Source: Candidatus Zixiibacteriota bacterium
GTDB lineage: Bacteria; Zixibacteria; MSB-5A5; JAABVY01; JAHJOQ01
Assembly (NCBI GenBank): GCA_020053015.1
Contig: JAGVNY010000018.1
Location: forward strand, 1-43,350
DNA length: 43,350 bases
Direction: 5' to 3'
A program made the position numbers and the translations under genes. Below the pieces are notes generated by a model, which did not search any database, was not told where the DNA came from, and saw nothing but the letters and a program-made list of their open reading frames with translations. Numbering within the stretch: position 1 is the first letter of the stretch; every line of letters starts with the position of its first letter. Of this stretch, positions 16,908 to 26,222 are shown one piece after another.

Positions 16908-16923
16908 GAAGGTGGTGAGTTAG

Positions 16924-17532
16924 ATGGGCGCACTTGATTCACCGGCACCAGAAAAGAAACACAAAGGAAAAGGTCTCAGACGTCCCAAGCGGCGCATTGG
17001 GGTTAGAATCGACATGACGCCTATGGTCGATATCGCCTTTCTTCTCCTGATCTTCTACATGGTAACCACGGTGTTTGCAGCTCCTCAGGCGATGGAGATC
17101 AACCTGCCGGAAGACTCGGACGAAGCGATTAAGATGAAGAAGAGCGACCTGCTTGTCCTTAACGTCGACGATGCTGACACTTACTGGTGGACATGGGGCG
17201 ACGAAGGTCCTGTCAAGTTCAAGCAGGATTCTCTGAGGACCCTGTTGTACGGTGCGAACAGAGAGAATTCCAGACTCTCTACGCTGATTGTGATTCATCC
17301 TGATGCCAAATACAATGATTTCGTAAACATACTCGATGAAATCGAGGTGGTAGAGTATGTGCTCCGGGATGACGAGGAATTCATGGTCAAATACAGAGAA
17401 GAAAACAAAGACGTCCTCGATTCCGCCGCTACATTCTCATACCGCTATTCGACTAAACCGTGGGATGCCAAAGATGACCAGAAGTTCAAGAAATTGAAGT
17501 CGGGGTCTCTGCTTGGAGGTGAGGGGTCATGA
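16924..17532 (+). CDS. exbD: ExbD/TolR-family protein 2
   Basis: A 202-residue second ExbD. A 23-residue lysine/arginine-rich N-terminus precedes the helix with MTPMVDIAF (D36), followed by a periplasmic domain and a longer, charged C-terminal tail. GGAAGGTGGTGAG precedes the ATG. Its stop overlaps the TonB1 start by four bases. Two dissimilar ExbD copies beside one ExbB occur in other FCB-group Ton systems and may form a mixed ExbD dimer; that point is inference here. Confidence 0.9.
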   Translation: MGALDSPAPEKKHKGKGLRRPKRRIGVRIDMTPMVDIAFLLLIFYMVTTVFAAPQAMEINLPEDSDEAIKMKKSDLLVLNVDDADTYWWTWGDEGPVKFKQDSLRTLLYGANRENSRLSTLIVIHPDAKYNDFVNILDEIEVVEYVLRDDEEFMVKYREENKDVLDSAATFSYRYSTKPWDAKDDQKFKKLKSGSLLGGEGS

Positions 17533-18266
17533 AACTCGGAACTGGCGTTATCAAGGTAGATTACGGAGCATTCGAGCTCAAGAGGACATATCAGCGCAAT
17601 CTGCTAATTGCGATACTGATTGGAGCCGGACTGCATCTGTTCGCGCTGGGTGCGTGGGTGTTCGTAAGGTGGGTCACCACGAGTTCGATGCCCGAAACGA
17701 CCAATGTCATTCGTATCAAGGACATTTCGGACCTCGCCCCGCCTCCGTCGATCGCGAAGAAGCCGCCCGCAGTCAAAATAGAAGCACCTAAGGTAGCGGC
17801 GCCCAAGATCGGTATTCCTGAGCCGGTGCCGGATGAGGAAGCCGAGGAGAACGTAGTTCTGGCGACGCAAGACCAGCTTGCCGACATATCCCAGCCGGTG
17901 ATTGGGTCCGGCGATCAGGGCTCCGGCTCTGACGTCGTGATTGAAATTGAGGACGAGGAGTTCTTCCCGTCAGCGACTGATTTCGTGGCTGTCGAGGAAC
18001 TCCCGACTGCGGTCTTCATTCCGCAGCCAGAATATCCCGAAATGGCGCGCAAGGCCGGCATCGAGGGCTCGGTGTGGATAAGAGTTCTGATTGACAAAGA
18101 CGGCGACGTGCGCGACGCCATTATAGAGAAGGAGTCGGGCGCGAATGCCGGTTTTGAGGATTCTGCCAAGAAAGCCGCCCTGGGCGGCAAGTGGACGCCC
18201 GCGATGCAGAACAATCAGCCGGTGCCCTGCTGGGTTTCGTACAAGGTCGAGTTCACGCTCGATTAG
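17529..18266 (+). CDS. tonB: TonB-family energy transducer 1
   Basis: A 245-residue TonB protein. The N-terminus VDYGAFELKRTYQRN precedes the single transmembrane helix (about 26-48). A proline-rich periplasmic linker follows, and the C-terminal TonB domain includes PEYPEMARKAGIEG and a final VSYKVEFTLD. The start overlaps the ExbD2 stop as ATGA. TonB carries energy from ExbBD to outer-membrane receptors; no receptor gene lies in this window. The C-terminal third is almost identical to that of the next gene, while the linker is not. Confidence 0.93.
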   Translation: MKLGTGVIKVDYGAFELKRTYQRNLLIAILIGAGLHLFALGAWVFVRWVTTSSMPETTNVIRIKDISDLAPPPSIAKKPPAVKIEAPKVAAPKIGIPEPVPDEEAEENVVLATQDQLADISQPVIGSGDQGSGSDVVIEIEDEEFFPSATDFVAVEELPTAVFIPQPEYPEMARKAGIEGSVWIRVLIDKDGDVRDAIIEKESGANAGFEDSAKKAALGGKWTPAMQNNQPVPCWVSYKVEFTLD

Positions 18267-18318
18267 GAGTGTCGAGCACCTGACTTAGGCATACCTTCCG
18301 CGAAGGAGGTAGCTTGTC

Positions 18319-19056
18319 ATGCAGTACGGATCCGGTATTATCAAGGTTGATTACGGAGCTTTTGAACTCAAGAGGACCTATCAGCGCAATCTTCTGATTG
18401 CTGTTCTAATAGGAGTGGCTCTGCACTTGGCCGCGTTAGGTGTATATCATGCTCTTGACACGCCGAGCGCAGTGTCCTTCGCTAAAGACCCTGGCATCAG
18501 GATTGTTGTCACTGATCCAACCGTGATTGCTCAGCCGCCAACAATCAAGGGGAATCCGCCAGAGGTAAAGATCGATCTTGCGAAAGGTACAGTGCCTTCA
18601 TTCGGCATCCCAGAGCCGGTGTCAGGAGACAAGGCGATCCAAAGCGCTGTTCTTGCTACGCGGGAGCAGTTTGCCCAGGCCACTCAGCCTGCGATCGGTT
18701 CTGGTGGTGGTGGAGATGCGGGAATTGTATTCGGCGTTGAAGACTCGACAATCTCTCCGCCCTCAACCTCATTTGTTGCAGTTGATGAGATGCCGGAGGC
18801 GGTCTTCATTCCGCAGCCAGAATATCCCGAAATGGCGCGCAAAGCCGGCATCGAGGGCTCGGTGTGGATAAGAGTTCTGATTGACAAGGAAGGCGACGTG
18901 CGCGACGCCATCATAGAGAAGGAGTCGGGCGCGAATGCCGGTTTTGAGGATTCTGCCAAGAAAGCCGCCATGGGCGGCAAGTGGACGCCCGCGATGCAGA
19001 ACAATCAGCCGGTGCCCTGCTGGGTTTCGTACAAGGTCGAGTTCACGCTCGATTGA
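18319..19056 (+). CDS. tonB: TonB-family energy transducer 2
   Basis: A 245-residue paralogue of the preceding TonB, of exactly equal length, with the same N-terminal KVDYGAFELKRTY block, one transmembrane helix, a different proline-poor linker with a GGGG stretch, and the same C-terminal domain. AAGGAGG lies nine bases before the ATG. The last 258 bases, including the stop, match TonB1 at all but seven positions, whereas the N-terminal block differs at about one base in six, mostly synonymously. Distinct linkers suggest the two copies may serve different receptors or envelope distances. Confidence 0.92.
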   Translation: MQYGSGIIKVDYGAFELKRTYQRNLLIAVLIGVALHLAALGVYHALDTPSAVSFAKDPGIRIVVTDPTVIAQPPTIKGNPPEVKIDLAKGTVPSFGIPEPVSGDKAIQSAVLATREQFAQATQPAIGSGGGGDAGIVFGVEDSTISPPSTSFVAVDEMPEAVFIPQPEYPEMARKAGIEGSVWIRVLIDKEGDVRDAIIEKESGANAGFEDSAKKAAMGGKWTPAMQNNQPVPCWVSYKVEFTLD

Positions 19057-19092
19057 CGATTGCGCGAATATCCAGTGAATCGATAGTGATTC

Positions 19093-19130
19093 AGGATCGG
19101 GAGTGTTTTCCTTCCGATCCTTTGCTTTTT
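19093..19130 (+). terminator. Rho-independent terminator after the Ton operon
   Basis: AGGATCGG (19093-19100) pairs with CCGATCCT (19114-19121) around a 13-base loop and is followed by TTGCTTTTT. It lies 36 bases past the second tonB stop. Confidence 0.8.
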
Positions 19131-19208
19131 GAGGGCGAATGTGATCATTCGGCGAGGAGATTCGCTTCTTTGGAACGGTGTAACCGCTCTTGCTGTTGAG
19201 GTATTTCG

Positions 19209-20180
19209 ATGAAATTTGCGTGCCTATTTGGTTTTGTGGCGTTGATGTTGTGCACATCATCCTCCGGCCCCGCCGTCGGAGCGGAAAGGAATGCTATGAC
19301 CCCATCCGAGATGATCAGTCAGGCAGATAGCCTGTTCAAGGCAAGAGGCTACGACGACTCTCGCGTGCTGTATATCTCGGCAGTCGCCGAGGCCGAGAAA
19401 ATCGGCAGCATATCAGACTTGACCGAGGCGCTCGCAATGGTTGCGCGAGCCTACCTGATCACGGACAGGAAGGAAGAGGGCCGCCCTTGGCTTGCAAAGG
19501 CACAGTCTTCCGCCAACGCCAGCGAGCCTCTCGGGTGGTCCCGGTATCTCGGGGTACGAGGCCGGTTCGAATGGCAAGACAAGAAACTGGACACCGCCAC
19601 CGCCACTTTCAAAGAGATGTACCGCTACTGCTCGGAACACAAGCTGCACGAACGGGCTATTGATGCCGCACACATGGTTGCGATTACCGGCGATTATGAC
19701 TCGCAAATTGAGTGGGGACTGAAAGGGGTGGCCGAGGCGGAGGCAGGGAAGGTGACCAGCTGGCTTGGACCGCTGTGGAACAATCTGGGAGCTACCTACG
19801 AGGAGATGGGCAAGCTACGGGAGTCGCTTGATGCATATATCAAAGCTCGCGAGTACCACTGGAAGTACGGCGACGAGAAGAACCGACTGATCGCCGACTG
19901 GGCGTTGGGGCATTCCCACCGGATCAATGGCAATCGGGATGAAGCTCTGAAGCTCTTAGGCCCGCTTGTCGATTGGTGCCAACGAGTGAACGACGTTGAA
20001 TTTCTTGGCTGGACTCACAAAGAGCTGGGCGAGCTATCGCTCTCCGACGCAGACAGCACGTCCGCCCTGCAGCATTTTACTCTGGCTGAGTCAAAGTTGA
20101 AGGAAGCAGGTATGCCAGAGTGGTCTCCGGACGACTACAGAAAGCTTGTGGAGCATATTTCTGCTTTGAGTCACAAGTAG
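19209..20180 (+). CDS. Secreted TPR-repeat protein 2
   Basis: A 323-residue protein with a signal peptide (FACLFGFVALMLCTSSSG, likely cleaved before AERN) and several TPR-like helix pairs across the mature chain. The ATG at 19209 is preceded by GAGGTATTTCG. It lies after the terminator that closes the Ton operon, so it is probably transcribed separately. Function not recognised; protein-protein interaction is the expected role of the repeats. Confidence 0.82.
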   Translation: MKFACLFGFVALMLCTSSSGPAVGAERNAMTPSEMISQADSLFKARGYDDSRVLYISAVAEAEKIGSISDLTEALAMVARAYLITDRKEEGRPWLAKAQSSANASEPLGWSRYLGVRGRFEWQDKKLDTATATFKEMYRYCSEHKLHERAIDAAHMVAITGDYDSQIEWGLKGVAEAEAGKVTSWLGPLWNNLGATYEEMGKLRESLDAYIKAREYHWKYGDEKNRLIADWALGHSHRINGNRDEALKLLGPLVDWCQRVNDVEFLGWTHKELGELSLSDADSTSALQHFTLAESKLKEAGMPEWSPDDYRKLVEHISALSHK

Positions 20181-20309
20181 GGGATCCTCAGATACATCAT
20201 TTTCTCACTTGCGAAAAAAGCCGTTTAGTGCTTTCTTGATTTGGTATTTAGGCAAAAACTACCAGAAGGCAACTATCTCGACGAGGCAAGGATATGCTGC
20301 TACCAGCCT

Positions 20310-20337
20310 GCGCGATTAGCGGTAAATCTTATCGCGC
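20310..20337. repeat. Inverted repeat upstream of the cohesin-like protein gene
   Basis: GCGCGAT (20310-20316) pairs with ATCGCGC (20331-20337) around 14 bases, 34 bases before the start codon. It could be an operator or an mRNA leader hairpin; no U-run follows. Confidence 0.5.
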
Positions 20338-20371
20338 CTGACCGGCGGCAGGATCCGGATGGAGGTTTGTC

Positions 20372-21487
20372 ATGAGACTAAGAGTCGCGCTCGCAACAGC
20401 GCTGATAGCGATCCTCTTCTCGACGCTGTCGTTCGCGCAAGACACTGGCGTACCTGATACGTGTCGGTTCACGTCAGGTACCTGGATAATCAACTCGCAA
20501 GCCGATTCGGTCTTTTCCGTGGACTTGTGGGGTTGGCTTGATGATCCGCTTATTCGGGGTTGCGCCTTGGGATTCCGCCTGTACACGTTCGGATCCATTG
20601 GCTACGGTCCTCACGTGGACTCACTGATAATCGTTGACACGTTCTTCTTCAATCCGAGTCTCACTGCACCAGTGCAGAATTATCAGCGTAGCATTCTTAA
20701 CTCTCTAATTGACCCGGGAGCTGCCGATTGGGGTTACAACGGACTATCAATAGGACTCATCGATTTCACAGCGGCGATTCTGCCTCTTAGTACGAAGACG
20801 AGGATCGGCACACTCCGCCTGAAGGTGCTGGACAGAGAACGAGTCCCTGAGGACTTCACTATCGAAGTTGATTCATCTTTCTTTCCTCCCGGCGGGACTT
20901 TCAAGTTCTCGCGCCAGGGTGGCGATGGATTTGCACCTAAGTTCATCAAGTCTGTGATCACAGTGGACAACGACCTGACTCCCAAACTTCTTACTATCAC
21001 TCCGAACACGGGCAAGCAGAATGAAACGCTCAATGTAACGGTCACCGGTTACAGGACGCACTTTGGCCAGGGAAGCAGCACAGTGTATTATTTCTCCAAA
21101 GGAGTATCTACAATCACAGCGACCAGCCTCTCGATAGTATCTCCGACGAACATGACGGGCTCTTTCAGCATTCCGTCTGGCGCCGAGACCGGGCTGTGGA
21201 ATGTCTCCGTCGCTGTAGATGGTTACGCGACAGTGACGAAGCCCAACGGGTTCACGATCAACCCGCCCTTCGTATGCGGCAATGCTGATGGTGATAGCGG
21301 GACCTTGCCGGTGGACATCGGCGACATTGTCTATCTGATCGACTTCGTTTTCAGGGAGGGACCTTCGCCGGTGCCTTATGAAGCTGGCGATGTAGACTGT
21401 GACAACTTCGTGGACATCGACGACATAGTCTACTTGATTCAATTCATCTTCGCGGGCGGCTTCGAGCCCTGCCACGACTGCCCGTAG
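20372..21487 (+). CDS. Secreted protein with cohesin-like, TIG-like and dockerin-like domains
   Basis: A 371-residue protein with a signal peptide ending near FAQ. Residues about 30-190 resemble a cohesin/CBM-like beta sandwich (VDLWGWLDD..., closing with strand-like RIGTLRLKVL). Residues about 205-298 resemble an IPT/TIG domain (ITPNTGKQNETLNVTVTG). Residues 302-371 carry two EF-hand-like motifs (VDIGDIVYLIDF, VDIDDIVYLIQF) and the closing PCHDCP. GGAGG lies seven bases before the ATG. The dockerin-like tail recurs in three other proteins here and may mediate surface assembly or sorting. Domain labels are from pattern resemblance; the cohesin call is the weakest. Confidence 0.8.
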   Translation: MRLRVALATALIAILFSTLSFAQDTGVPDTCRFTSGTWIINSQADSVFSVDLWGWLDDPLIRGCALGFRLYTFGSIGYGPHVDSLIIVDTFFFNPSLTAPVQNYQRSILNSLIDPGAADWGYNGLSIGLIDFTAAILPLSTKTRIGTLRLKVLDRERVPEDFTIEVDSSFFPPGGTFKFSRQGGDGFAPKFIKSVITVDNDLTPKLLTITPNTGKQNETLNVTVTGYRTHFGQGSSTVYYFSKGVSTITATSLSIVSPTNMTGSFSIPSGAETGLWNVSVAVDGYATVTKPNGFTINPPFVCGNADGDSGTLPVDIGDIVYLIDFVFREGPSPVPYEAGDVDCDNFVDIDDIVYLIQFIFAGGFEPCHDCP

Positions 21488-21649
21488 CTGTTGGTGTGGT
21501 TCGTGCCGAGAGTCTGATCTGATGGCACCCGTTAACTTCAGATCGATTATCGATTGACAGGTGGAGTCTGCTTCTCTTAATTGGCCATGACCTCCGTCGG
21601 TCACACCTGCGCCGACGCTTCGGAAACGACATGTTATAGACATCACTTG

Positions 21650-24028
21650 ATGAGACGAATTGACGGTCGTATCGGCATTTTGGGGGTTGCAGCACCTGCA
21701 TGGCTAACAGCGAGTTGGATCTGCCTGATTGCTGTGCTGTCGGTAGCCAATGGGCAATCGCCTGTAGCATTGAGTTTTGCTCCATCCAAGAACGCGATTG
21801 GCGTCTCTGTTTCTGCCAGTGTGTCGGTGAGCTTCAATGTCGCGATGGACGTCTCAACAATCAGCTCTTCGACGTTTCGAGTAATCACCGAATTGGGTGG
21901 TGTTTGCGCAGGCAGCGTAACCTACAACCCACTCACAAAGTCAGCGACCTTTCTGCCATCTACATCTTTCGAATACGGTACTACAGTCTGGGTAACACTA
22001 ACTACTGCAATCAAGTCGCAGGCGGGAATTCCTCTGATTCGGCCATATTCATGGTCATTCACGACATTCACCGAGGGCGGCGATGGTTCGTTTATGCGTG
22101 ACTCCATCTACTCGATCGGAGTCTCCCCATTCGCGATATGCTCTATCGATCTGGATGACGATGGCGACGCCGACCTTGCGACAGCAAACCCAGCATCTAA
22201 CTCCGTCTCGACACTATTCAACATCGGGAATGCGGAGTTTGTGTATGGTTCTTCATATCCAGCCTTTACTTCGCCTCACGGTATCATCTCGGCCGATTTC
22301 GATTCCGACGGTCACTCAGACGTGGCAGTCGCGAACGGTTTTTCGAGTGACATTTCCATCTTTTTCAATTCGGGATCAGGTTCGTTGGCAGCCGGATCCA
22401 AGTTCCCAGTCGGTGATTTCCCGGTCTCGCTCTGTCGCTCGGACCTGGATGGAGATGGAGACATCGACATCGCATCTGCAAACACTTATTCGAACAATGT
22501 CTCCGTGCTCATCAACGACGGTAGCGGCGTCTTCACAGACCGAATGGACTATCCAGTTGGCGCCGAGCCGTACTGCGTGACCGCTGCAGACATCGACAAC
22601 GATGCTGATTTCGATCTTGTCACGTGCAACGATGTGTCCGGCACGATATCAGTCCTGTTGAACGGCGGTGACGGTACATTTGCTGCACATGTCGATTATT
22701 CCACCTGTTTCGGTCCGATCTTTGTCTGCGGATCAGATTTCGATGGTGATGGCGACATCGATCTCGTCACCACGAATGACGGCGCCGACAGCGTTTCTGT
22801 CCTAATGAATCTCGGGGCCGGGGTCTTCGGACCATACAATACATATCCGGTGGGCGAGAAACCGGTTTGCGTGGCGGCGAGCGATCTTGACAGTGACGGC
22901 GATATGGACCTGGTTTCGTCAGGCTACTTTGAAGACGGCGTCTCGACTCTGCTTGGCTCGGGCTCCGGTACTTTCGTTCCGTCACAAGGGTGCACCACAG
23001 GCGACGGTGCGCAAGGCATAGTGCTTGCCGATCTTGACGGCGATGGTGATGTCGATGCTGCCGTCTGCGATGTGCTTTCACAGAATGTAGCAGTCCTACT
23101 GAACGCAGTCGTGTGTGCTGACAGCGACACCGACGGATTCGGTGATCCGCTTCATCCGGAGAATGAATGTCCGGAGGACAATTGCCCTTATGCCTACAAT
23201 CCCGATCAGACCGATAGCGATGGTGACAGCGCAGGAGACTCTTGCGACATCTGTCCGTCTCATACGCTGGATGACTGCTGTAATCCCAGGGGTATTAACT
23301 CGCCGCCAACGTTCACTTCGCCGGCGATTGACACTGCGATCCCGGGGGAGCTTTTCGTGTACGTCGCAAGCGCGACCGATCCCGATTGCGATGGTTCTGA
23401 ACTTGAGATTGACTTTGTGCAGATTCCATCGTGGTGTGAACGGATAGGCGATACAATTCGAGGGATGCCCGAGTGCAGTTCATCTGATACCGTTTTAAGG
23501 CTCACCGCACAGGACGGGTCGGCATTTGATTTGCTCGTCGTCACCTTAATCGTGGACAGGTCGAACGTAGGCCCCGTGATCGAGGGCACTTCTGCATACA
23601 GAGCATTTGCGGCAGGGCAGTCGTTCCTATACTATCCCGACATTCACGACCCGGATGACTCGTTGCTTGAGATTAGCTATCCCGGAATTCCCGATTGGTG
23701 CCACGTCTTAGCTGACACTGTCTCAGGAATATCACCTGCGCGCTTCTCGGCGCAGACTCTTATGGCGGTCGCCGCGGACTACTGCCATGCAGATACGCTC
23801 GAATTCACAGTGTATTCATACATCTGCGGAGATGCTAACAGCAGCGGGTATGTGGATATCGACGATATTGTGTATCTAATAGAGTACATTTTCGGTGGAG
23901 GTGAGCGTCCGGTTCCCATTGAGTCGGCCGACTGTGACTGCCAGAGCGGGGTTGATATAGATGATCTGGTTCACTTGATCTGCCACGTATTTCAGGGTGG
24001 TCCAGCGCCTTGCATCGAATGTCCTTGA
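21650..24028 (+). CDS. Secreted seven-repeat FG-GAP/VCBS propeller protein with dockerin-like tail
   Basis: A 792-residue protein. A signal sequence (WICLIAVLSVANG) precedes a Big_5-like Ig domain. Seven calcium-binding FG-GAP/VCBS repeats follow, each with a D-x-D-x-D-x-D-type loop (DLDDDGDAD, DLDGDGDID and others), as expected for a seven-bladed beta-propeller. Next come a short thrombospondin type-3-like segment ([16 protein letters not shown]), Ig-like cadherin-type repeats, and a dockerin-like tail ending PCIECP. The start is uncertain: ATG 21650 gives a plausible signal peptide, while ATG 21587 is an alternative. No ribosome-binding site is clear. The likely role is an extracellular adhesin or structural protein. 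Confidence 0.85.
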   Translation: MRRIDGRIGILGVAAPAWLTASWICLIAVLSVANGQSPVALSFAPSKNAIGVSVSASVSVSFNVAMDVSTISSSTFRVITELGGVCAGSVTYNPLTKSATFLPSTSFEYGTTVWVTLTTAIKSQAGIPLIRPYSWSFTTFTEGGDGSFMRDSIYSIGVSPFAICSIDLDDDGDADLATANPASNSVSTLFNIGNAEFVYGSSYPAFTSPHGIISADFDSDGHSDVAVANGFSSDISIFFNSGSGSLAAGSKFPVGDFPVSLCRSDLDGDGDIDIASANTYSNNVSVLINDGSGVFTDRMDYPVGAEPYCVTAADIDNDADFDLVTCNDVSGTISVLLNGGDGTFAAHVDYSTCFGPIFVCGSDFDGDGDIDLVTTNDGADSVSVLMNLGAGVFGPYNTYPVGEKPVCVAASDLDSDGDMDLVSSGYFEDGVSTLLGSGSGTFVPSQGCTTGDGAQGIVLADLDGDGDVDAAVCDVLSQNVAVLLNAVVCADSDTDGFGDPLHPENECPEDNCPYAYNPDQTDSDGDSAGDSCDICPSHTLDDCCNPRGINSPPTFTSPAIDTAIPGELFVYVASATDPDCDGSELEIDFVQIPSWCERIGDTIRGMPECSSSDTVLRLTAQDGSAFDLLVVTLIVDRSNVGPVIEGTSAYRAFAAGQSFLYYPDIHDPDDSLLEISYPGIPDWCHVLADTVSGISPARFSAQTLMAVAADYCHADTLEFTVYSYICGDANSSGYVDIDDIVYLIEYIFGGGERPVPIESADCDCQSGVDIDDLVHLICHVFQGGPAPCIECP

Positions 24029-24078
24029 CAGTCGATTCCCCAGTGCGTTTGATTCGCAAAGGTTCTCATTAGCAATGC

Positions 24079-26067
24079 TTGGGCATTGGAGGAACTCTGC
24101 GCAGGTCAGTTTACAGTCTTCTCCTTCTCGCAATCTGCCCGATTCCATTCGTTCTTCTCAGATCCACGCTCGACCCGACTCTCATTCCTCAGTTCCTCGC
24201 TGTTTCGGTCGTGATTTCAGCTGCCTTTGCGCTCTTGGTCATTCGATTCGTGGCCGGGCGGGAGATGGCCGTCACCGATGTTCTCAGGAACGGACTGCTG
24301 CTGAGCATGATAGCGTACTGTTTAGTATCCGTTCTATCGCTTCTTGCTGCTATCGAGATCGGAGAGAGTGTCTTCGAGGTGCTGAAGATCGCGCTGGCCA
24401 TCGTCGCCTACATGCTCTTCGCCATGACACTTGTTGAACATCCAGATCGTATCGAGTTCCTCGCGATGGCGATGACATTAACAGGCTTCGGCTTGTCCCT
24501 AATTGCAGCGATTCAGTACTTCGATGCAGGATTCGGATGGATACCAGGCAACGTCATTCCTTCAGCCACAATGGCCAACAAGAATCTGCTTTCATCAATC
24601 CTATTGTCCGCCCTGCCGTTTTCTGTCTATCTCATCTTCACAGGCAGGGGCCATGTCCAGAGTGCAGCGTCGGTGTCAGCAGCGCTGACATCTTATGTGC
24701 TGGTCATCAGTCAGACCAGATCAGTCTGGCTGGCGATCGGATTGTCGGGAATCTTCACCGTTCTGGCAGTATTGTTTTCTCCGCGACTGTCCAAGAGGCT
24801 GTATGGCATAGAGGCTGCGTTCCGGCGAAGAGCGCTGCTTGCTCTTGCCGTGCTCTTGACAGGGACAATGGCGGGTGGTGTAACGCTGGCAGCAAGATCC
24901 TCAAGTAAGGCTTCACTCACAGGCGGTAAGTTCATAAACACCAGTTCGGCGTCTATGAACGAGCGGTTGATTCTGTGGGATCATTCTCTTCGCATGTATC
25001 TCGATAATCCGTACATTGGCTGTGGAATCGGAAACTGGAAAATCAATATTCCCTTGTACGGCGCCGAAGGGCTTCCGTCCGAAACCGGCACGGTCTTCTT
25101 CCAGCGGCCTCACAACGACTTCCTTTGGGTTCTCGCGGAAACCGGCGCCACAGGTCTGCTGTGTTACCTCATGATATTTGTATTCGCTGCCCGGTACTGT
25201 CTCAAAGCCATGGCTCGAGCCGAGACGGACTCTGATTTCCTCGCAGCGGTCGCGATTCTCTTCGGAGTGCTTGCCTATGCCGTGGATGCGTCGTTCTCGT
25301 TTCCGAAAGAGAGAATCGTCCACCAGGTATTTCTCATGGCCTACTTGGCGGCAGCTACAGTTCTGCATGCGAAAAGTAGAGCAGCCCATCTGAGGCTCTC
25401 ACCTACTGGCTCCAGTCGCAAAGAGACGGGACCAAGCCCGGGACAAACAGATTCAGTTGCAGCCGCAAAACACAGCTCGCTCAACGTTCTGCCACATACT
25501 CACAACAAGATGACGTATGCCGCTGCTATGGTCATAATAGCTATCGTGCTTGCCGCTTGCGACGTAATCGGGTTTATACGCCTCAAATCGGAGATTCACA
25601 TGTCGCGAGCTTTTGCCGCTGTGGCAGTGAGTGATCGAGAGAGAGTCATTTCGGAAATCCGTCTTGCCGAGATGCCGTTCTCAGCGCTTGATCCCACTTC
25701 GACGCCTCTGGCTTGGTATTCCGGAGTAGCTCAGTTCGAGCTCAATCACGTTGACAGCGCTATGGTCGAATTCGAAAGAGCGCTGAAGCACAATCCCCAC
25801 CATGTCCATGTCCTGAACAACCTTGGCACATGCTATGAAGTGAAAGGCGCGCATGAAACAGCTATAGACTACTACAACCGGGCTATTGGGATTCTGCCGT
25901 CGTTCGACGAGGCTATCATCAACCTCGCCGCTGTATATTACAATCAAGGCGAATTTGAACAGGCATACTCAGTAATACGCCGCATAGAAAGCCCATCCAC
26001 CGATTCACGATACGAGCTGTTTCTGAGCAAGATCAGCGCACATATCAAAGAGGCTGAACAGGATTGA
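24079..26067 (+). CDS. O-antigen ligase-like membrane protein with TPR tail
   Basis: A 662-residue protein with about a dozen transmembrane segments in residues 10-500 and a Wzy_C/O-antigen-ligase pattern (QTRSVWLAIGLSG, then GIGNW and RPHNDFLWVLAETG). Two or more TPRs follow in the last 130 residues (WYSGVAQFELN, HVLNNLGTCYEVKGAHETAI). Proteins of this type join or polymerise glycans, or glycosylate proteins, at the periplasmic face. No in-frame ATG exists before the first helices: a TTG at 24079 opens the frame, and GGAGG at 24088-24092 sits four bases before an in-frame CTG at 24097, so a rare CTG start is possible. It lies 50 nt after the propeller gene. Confidence 0.82.
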   Translation: MGIGGTLRRSVYSLLLLAICPIPFVLLRSTLDPTLIPQFLAVSVVISAAFALLVIRFVAGREMAVTDVLRNGLLLSMIAYCLVSVLSLLAAIEIGESVFEVLKIALAIVAYMLFAMTLVEHPDRIEFLAMAMTLTGFGLSLIAAIQYFDAGFGWIPGNVIPSATMANKNLLSSILLSALPFSVYLIFTGRGHVQSAASVSAALTSYVLVISQTRSVWLAIGLSGIFTVLAVLFSPRLSKRLYGIEAAFRRRALLALAVLLTGTMAGGVTLAARSSSKASLTGGKFINTSSASMNERLILWDHSLRMYLDNPYIGCGIGNWKINIPLYGAEGLPSETGTVFFQRPHNDFLWVLAETGATGLLCYLMIFVFAARYCLKAMARAETDSDFLAAVAILFGVLAYAVDASFSFPKERIVHQVFLMAYLAAATVLHAKSRAAHLRLSPTGSSRKETGPSPGQTDSVAAAKHSSLNVLPHTHNKMTYAAAMVIIAIVLAACDVIGFIRLKSEIHMSRAFAAVAVSDRERVISEIRLAEMPFSALDPTSTPLAWYSGVAQFELNHVDSAMVEFERALKHNPHHVHVLNNLGTCYEVKGAHETAIDYYNRAIGILPSFDEAIINLAAVYYNQGEFEQAYSVIRRIESPSTDSRYELFLSKISAHIKEAEQD

Positions 26068-26222
26068 CTCGAACCGGGTGTTGATTCTGATAATTCTGCT
26101 TGCGCAGAGGGCATATAATGGATATATTTTATCGATTATTCTTGTCGGCGATTGACCAATGTTGTTTTTGTGCGCATAGCCGAATTGATTACAGGTAGCG
26201 TTCTATCCTTGGAGTCGTGAGT

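Noticed and set aside
20181-20371. Riboswitch in the leader of the cohesin-like gene
   Set aside because: No conserved core of c-di-GMP, cobalamin or similar riboswitches could be matched; only a short inverted repeat is visible.
26114-26119. TATAAT box before the protease gene
   Set aside because: No acceptable -35 hexamer at 15-19 bases; same problem at 43195.
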